From positions 15,147-79,146 of the forward strand of contig NMRB01000818.1 of NCBI GenBank assembly GCA_002633025.1: a DNA stretch of 64,000 bases, written 5' to 3'. Below the pieces are notes generated by a model that saw only the letters and a list, made by a program, of their open reading frames with translations, had not been told where the DNA came from and made no database searches. Positions 63,943-64,000 of this stretch are shown piece after piece. Positions within the stretch are counted from its first letter, which is position 1. Every line of letters begins with the position of its first letter. The DNA comes from Notospermus geniculatus (taxonomy: Eukaryota > Nemertea > Pilidiophora > Heteronemertea > Lineidae). The position numbers and the translations under genes were made by a program.

Positions 63943-64000
63943 AGATACCAGAAGAATCTGATCAGTTCCACTGCTGATGGGGCCAGTGTCAACTTCGGCA
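63943..64000 (+). CDS. ZNF862/hAT-like protein, next exon (partial)
   Basis: The acceptor TTTTCATTGCAG (ending 63942) is followed by a frame that joins in phase with the previous exon and reads YQKNLISSTADGASVNFG, the DGASVN[FL]G motif that follows in this family. It runs off the window end, so the gene continues to the right. Confidence 0.6.

Overview
The window looks like a transposon-rich stretch of a marine invertebrate genome, most likely a deuterostome. An echinoderm such as a sea urchin is my best guess. That rests on the many TAGGCCTA and TACATGTA palindromes, the dense hairpin MITEs, and the mix of DIRS, Ty3/gypsy, BEL/Pao, piggyBac and hAT-type relics. There are splice-like signals, no operons and no bacterial gene layout. 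The species call is inference; no host marker gene is visible. The sequence is a draft: one 489-base N run (25015-25503) and seven single Ns (15118, 17503, 32212, 34256, 39022, 57641, 59760), several of which fall exactly where an element breaks off.

Region by region. 1-15 kb holds no recognisable gene; it is intergenic DNA filled with palindromic or inverted-repeat elements, many with GGGCC-type ends, plus a minisatellite. 15.0-17.5 kb is a decayed Ty3/gypsy element whose gag is interrupted by a 616-bp foldback element with a clean 8-bp target duplication, and whose protease active-site segment is duplicated. 19-21 kb carries broken exons of TE-associated protein families (DUF6589-like; tyrosine-recombinase-like). 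21.05-24.85 kb (segment A) recurs almost identically at 27.44-32.21 kb (segment B) on either side of the N gap; each carries recombinase-like exons, a zinc-finger exon, a 211-bp LTR with a lysine-tRNA primer-binding site, and mosaic gypsy pol. Between them is a promoter-like cluster (CCAAT, CRE, TATA) and two degenerate repeat arrays.

32-40 kb holds the gypsy tail, a small MITE, a hypothetical ORF with a zinc-finger-like start, a transposase-like fragment split by a hairpin, and piggyBac and THAP remnants. 40089-44942 is the best-preserved object: a structurally complete DIRS1-like retrotransposon with gag, RT/RNase H/methyltransferase-like and tyrosine recombinase ORFs, inverted terminal repeats and an internal complementary region that records the circle junction. 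Its only visible lesion is one extra G in a run of five. A 937-bp inverted-repeat element with a 9-bp target duplication abuts its right end.

45-64 kb is again a patchwork: a broken intronless TE-associated gene, SINE-like tRNA-derived copies, tandem duplications, BEL/Pao RNase H/integrase, OB-fold and SWIM-like exons, a gypsy gag, a RecQ-like helicase fragment with a Walker A motif, and, at the right edge, two joined exons of a ZNF862/hAT-like protein. Nothing indicates a normal single-copy host gene with complete structure; the genes here are mostly parts of selfish elements or of families that travel with them.
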